A stretch of 22,500 nucleotides of DNA. Origin: Eimeria necatrix. Taxonomy: Eukaryota; Apicomplexa; Conoidasida; Eucoccidiorida; Eimeriidae. Made by a program: the position numbers and the translations under genes. The stretch's first letter is position 1, and the number at the start of each line of letters is the position of its first letter. The notes under the pieces were generated by a model. It did not search any database and was not told the DNA's origin. It saw nothing but the letters and a program-made list of their open reading frames with translations. The stretch spans positions 1-22,500 of the forward strand of contig NW_013654338.1 in the NCBI RefSeq assembly GCF_000499385.1, given 5' to 3'. Positions 21,240 through 22,500 of this stretch are shown here, piece after piece.

Positions 21240-21875
21240 TGGATGCGGCGCAGCTGGCCTCGTGCGTGCTGCACCTGCTGCCGCCGCCCGCGCCGGTGGC
21301 AGCAGCAGCAGCAGCAGCAGGCCAGCGGCTCAAAGGCCTCTACGAGCTGCAGCAGCTTTCTGTGTCTTCGTGGCTGCGGCGTTTCTTCATATTTGTTTTA
21401 GAAGAGGCCCTTGAGTTGCTGCTGTACTCTCAGGGTTTCACGGGGGCCTCCTTGGGGGGCCCCTTTGGGGGCCCCCCCACGGACTTGTCTGCTGCTGCGC
21501 TGCGGCACACTGCAGCAGCAACCAAGGAGCTGCGGCCGCTCGTGTCTTTGCTGCTGCTGCCGCAGCAGCAGCCCCAGAAGAAGCAGCAGCCCAAGAAGAA
21601 GAAGCAGCAGCAGCAGCTGCTGCAGCAGCAAAAGAGAGTCGAAGAAATGCTGGAAAAAGACCCCACACTCAAGACTGCGCTCCGCAGGCTTTTGCTGCTG
21701 CCGGGGATGCTGCAGCACGGCCACTACGACCTGGAGGCGCTGCTGCTGCTGCTGCAGCAGCACAGAGAGCAGCAGCAGCAGAAGCTCCAGGACCAGCAGC
21801 AAAGAGAGAAAAAGGAAGAGGGGCAGCAGCAAGATGCAGCGGCTCCCGATGACCGCAACCATGAAGGGACCGCTG

Positions 21876-21908
<33 letters not shown>

Positions 21909-22169
21909 CTGGTGACGGCCAGCAGCCGGAGCAGCAGCAGCAGCAACTGAAGGCGGAGCCGGACACAGAAGGACCGCAGCTGCAGCTGCTGCTGCAGGAC
22001 GCAGCAGGCGAGGGCCAGCAGCAGCAGGACAACGACGAGGAGCAGCAGCAGCAGCAGCAGCAGCTGTGGGGCGAGGACTTGTGTCTCTTTTTGAGAAGTT
22101 TTGAACTTCGAAAAGATGAAATTGAACGCGAAGTCCTCCAGTCGCCGCACTTCGTTTATCTTATCAGGT

Positions 22170-22225
<56 letters not shown>

Positions 22226-22252
22226 TCGAGCCTTAATAATCGTAATAATTAA
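20333..22252 (+). CDS. Ser/Gln/Ala-rich basic protein of unknown function, probably nuclear
   Basis: The first ATG of the frame is at 20333 (gagaATGGCG); the frame is open further upstream to 20187, behind an acceptor-like site, so an upstream exon is possible. The unspliced ORF gives 639 aa and stops at 22252. However, LIR is followed by ATCAG|GTGCAG at 22167, and everything after is pure (CAG)n, so the exon may end there and the gene continue past the window. Residues 1-200 are poly-Ser with two basic clusters (KKKRRRH and KKRRR, about 20664-20715) that look like a bipartite nuclear signal. Four non-repetitive helical blocks follow: about 21000-21090 (RRLEALFDVF), 21320-21550 (LRRFFIFVLEEALELLL), 21630-21760 (KRVEEMLEKDPTLKTALRRL) and 22060-22167 (LWGEDLCLFLRSFELRKDE). 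Poly-Ala, poly-Gln and acidic linkers separate them. I do not recognise the family. The helical blocks are the parts worth searching. Confidence 0.75.
20722..20761 (+). repeat. (AGC)13 run coding poly-Ser
   Basis: Uninterrupted AGC run inside the Ser/Gln-rich gene, read as serine. The same trinucleotide in other frames codes Gln or Ala elsewhere in this gene, so tract identity depends only on frame. Confidence 0.9.
21202..21240 (+). repeat. (CAG)12-13 run coding poly-Gln
   Basis: Perfect CAG run within the same gene, read as glutamine, between an Ala-rich segment and the conserved-looking VDAAQLASCVLHLL helix. Confidence 0.9.
21432..21478. other. G-run cluster with a perfect 10-bp hairpin
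   Basis: Four G-runs (GGG, GGGGG, GGGGGG, GGGGG) are separated by 6, 7 and 7 bases, which satisfies the usual G-quadruplex pattern. Overlapping it, 21454-21463 and 21468-21477 are perfect inverted repeats of ten G/C bases around a TTTG loop. The region codes a Gly/Pro-rich GGPFGGPP linker in the Ser/Gln-rich gene. Confidence 0.8.
22170..22222 (+). repeat. (CAG)17 run at a possible exon-intron boundary
   Basis: A perfect CAG run starts immediately after the GT of a candidate donor at 22168. If unspliced it codes the poly-Ser tail of the preceding ORF. It is followed by an AT-rich TAATAATCGTAATAATTAA patch. Confidence 0.85.
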
Positions 22253-22328
22253 TAGTAATAATACCAACAATTAGTAATGATATTGACGGCAACAATGCTG
22301 CAGTAGCAGCAGCCGCCGCCACCGCCGC

Positions 22329-22500
22329 CGCTGCTGCTGCTGCTGCTGCAACTGTCGCATGTGCTGCTGCTGCTGCTACAACTGTCGCATGTGCTGCTGC
22401 TGCTGCTACAACTGTCGCATGTGCTGCTGCTGCTGCTGCAACTGTCGCATGTGCTGCTGCTGCTGCTGCAACTGTCGCATGTGCTGCTGCTGCTGCTGCT
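22329..22500. repeat. 30-bp minisatellite with CTG core, running off the right edge
   Basis: The segment actgtcgcatgt recurs at 22351, 22381, 22411, 22441 and 22471, exactly 30 bp apart, each followed by about five CTG-phase triplets. Units differ at one base (gctaca versus gctgca before the segment). The 30-bp period is a multiple of three, so either strand could read it as a 10-residue repeat, but nothing shows that it is coding. Confidence 0.93.

Noticed and set aside
20368..21333. 321-codon minus-strand ORF of Leu/Ala/Ser runs
   Set aside because: Antisense shadow of the Ser/Gln-rich gene; composition is purely CTG-derived.

Overview
The window looks like nuclear DNA of a coccidian apicomplexan, most likely Eimeria or a close relative. 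Its protein-coding genes are split by short introns (47 to 490 bp) and run on both strands. The right half is saturated with CAG/CTG trinucleotide runs that become poly-Gln, poly-Ser and poly-Ala tracts, which is the Eimeria hallmark. No bacterial, viral or transposon genes were recognised. Genus assignment is inference from composition and gene style; no database was consulted.

Layout. (1) 1-2622, minus strand: 3' incomplete gene for a polytopic, prominin-like membrane protein, at least four exons, running off the left edge. (2) 2623-5384: gene-poor DNA with one diverged 93-bp in-frame duplication. (3) 5385-12323, plus strand: a copper-type P1B ATPase that I could assemble into 12 exons with consistent phases (about 1572 aa, one junction uncertain by 4-7 codons). 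(4) 12324-13505: intergenic, with one short antisense ORF that reads like a small secreted peptide. (5) 13506-16007, plus strand: an ArfGAP1-type Arf GTPase-activating protein, 6 exons, 420 aa. (6) 16008-17322: convergent intergenic block with an AT dinucleotide tract, a CTG run, a 20-copy 22-bp minisatellite and a GCTA/GGCT tetranucleotide array. (7) 17323-19270, minus strand: coiled-coil protein whose C-terminus resembles the UVRAG/Vps38/Atg14 family of class III PI3-kinase subunits; 5' end unresolved. (8) 19271-20332: divergent repeat-rich region where trinucleotide polarity flips. (9) 20333-22252, plus strand: Ser/Gln/Ala-rich basic protein of unknown function with nuclear-localisation-like clusters, possibly continuing past the right edge. 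(10) 22351-22500: a 30-bp minisatellite running off the window.

There is no operon logic here. A loose theme is membrane trafficking: a copper pump of the secretory pathway, an Arf regulator of Golgi coat cycling, and a putative PI3-kinase complex subunit of the endosome or autophagy system. I would not infer co-regulation from adjacency. Points most worth checking are the UVRAG/Atg14-like gene, three GC-AG introns in two genes, CTG repeats abutting 3' splice sites, and the satellite arrays between the convergent genes.
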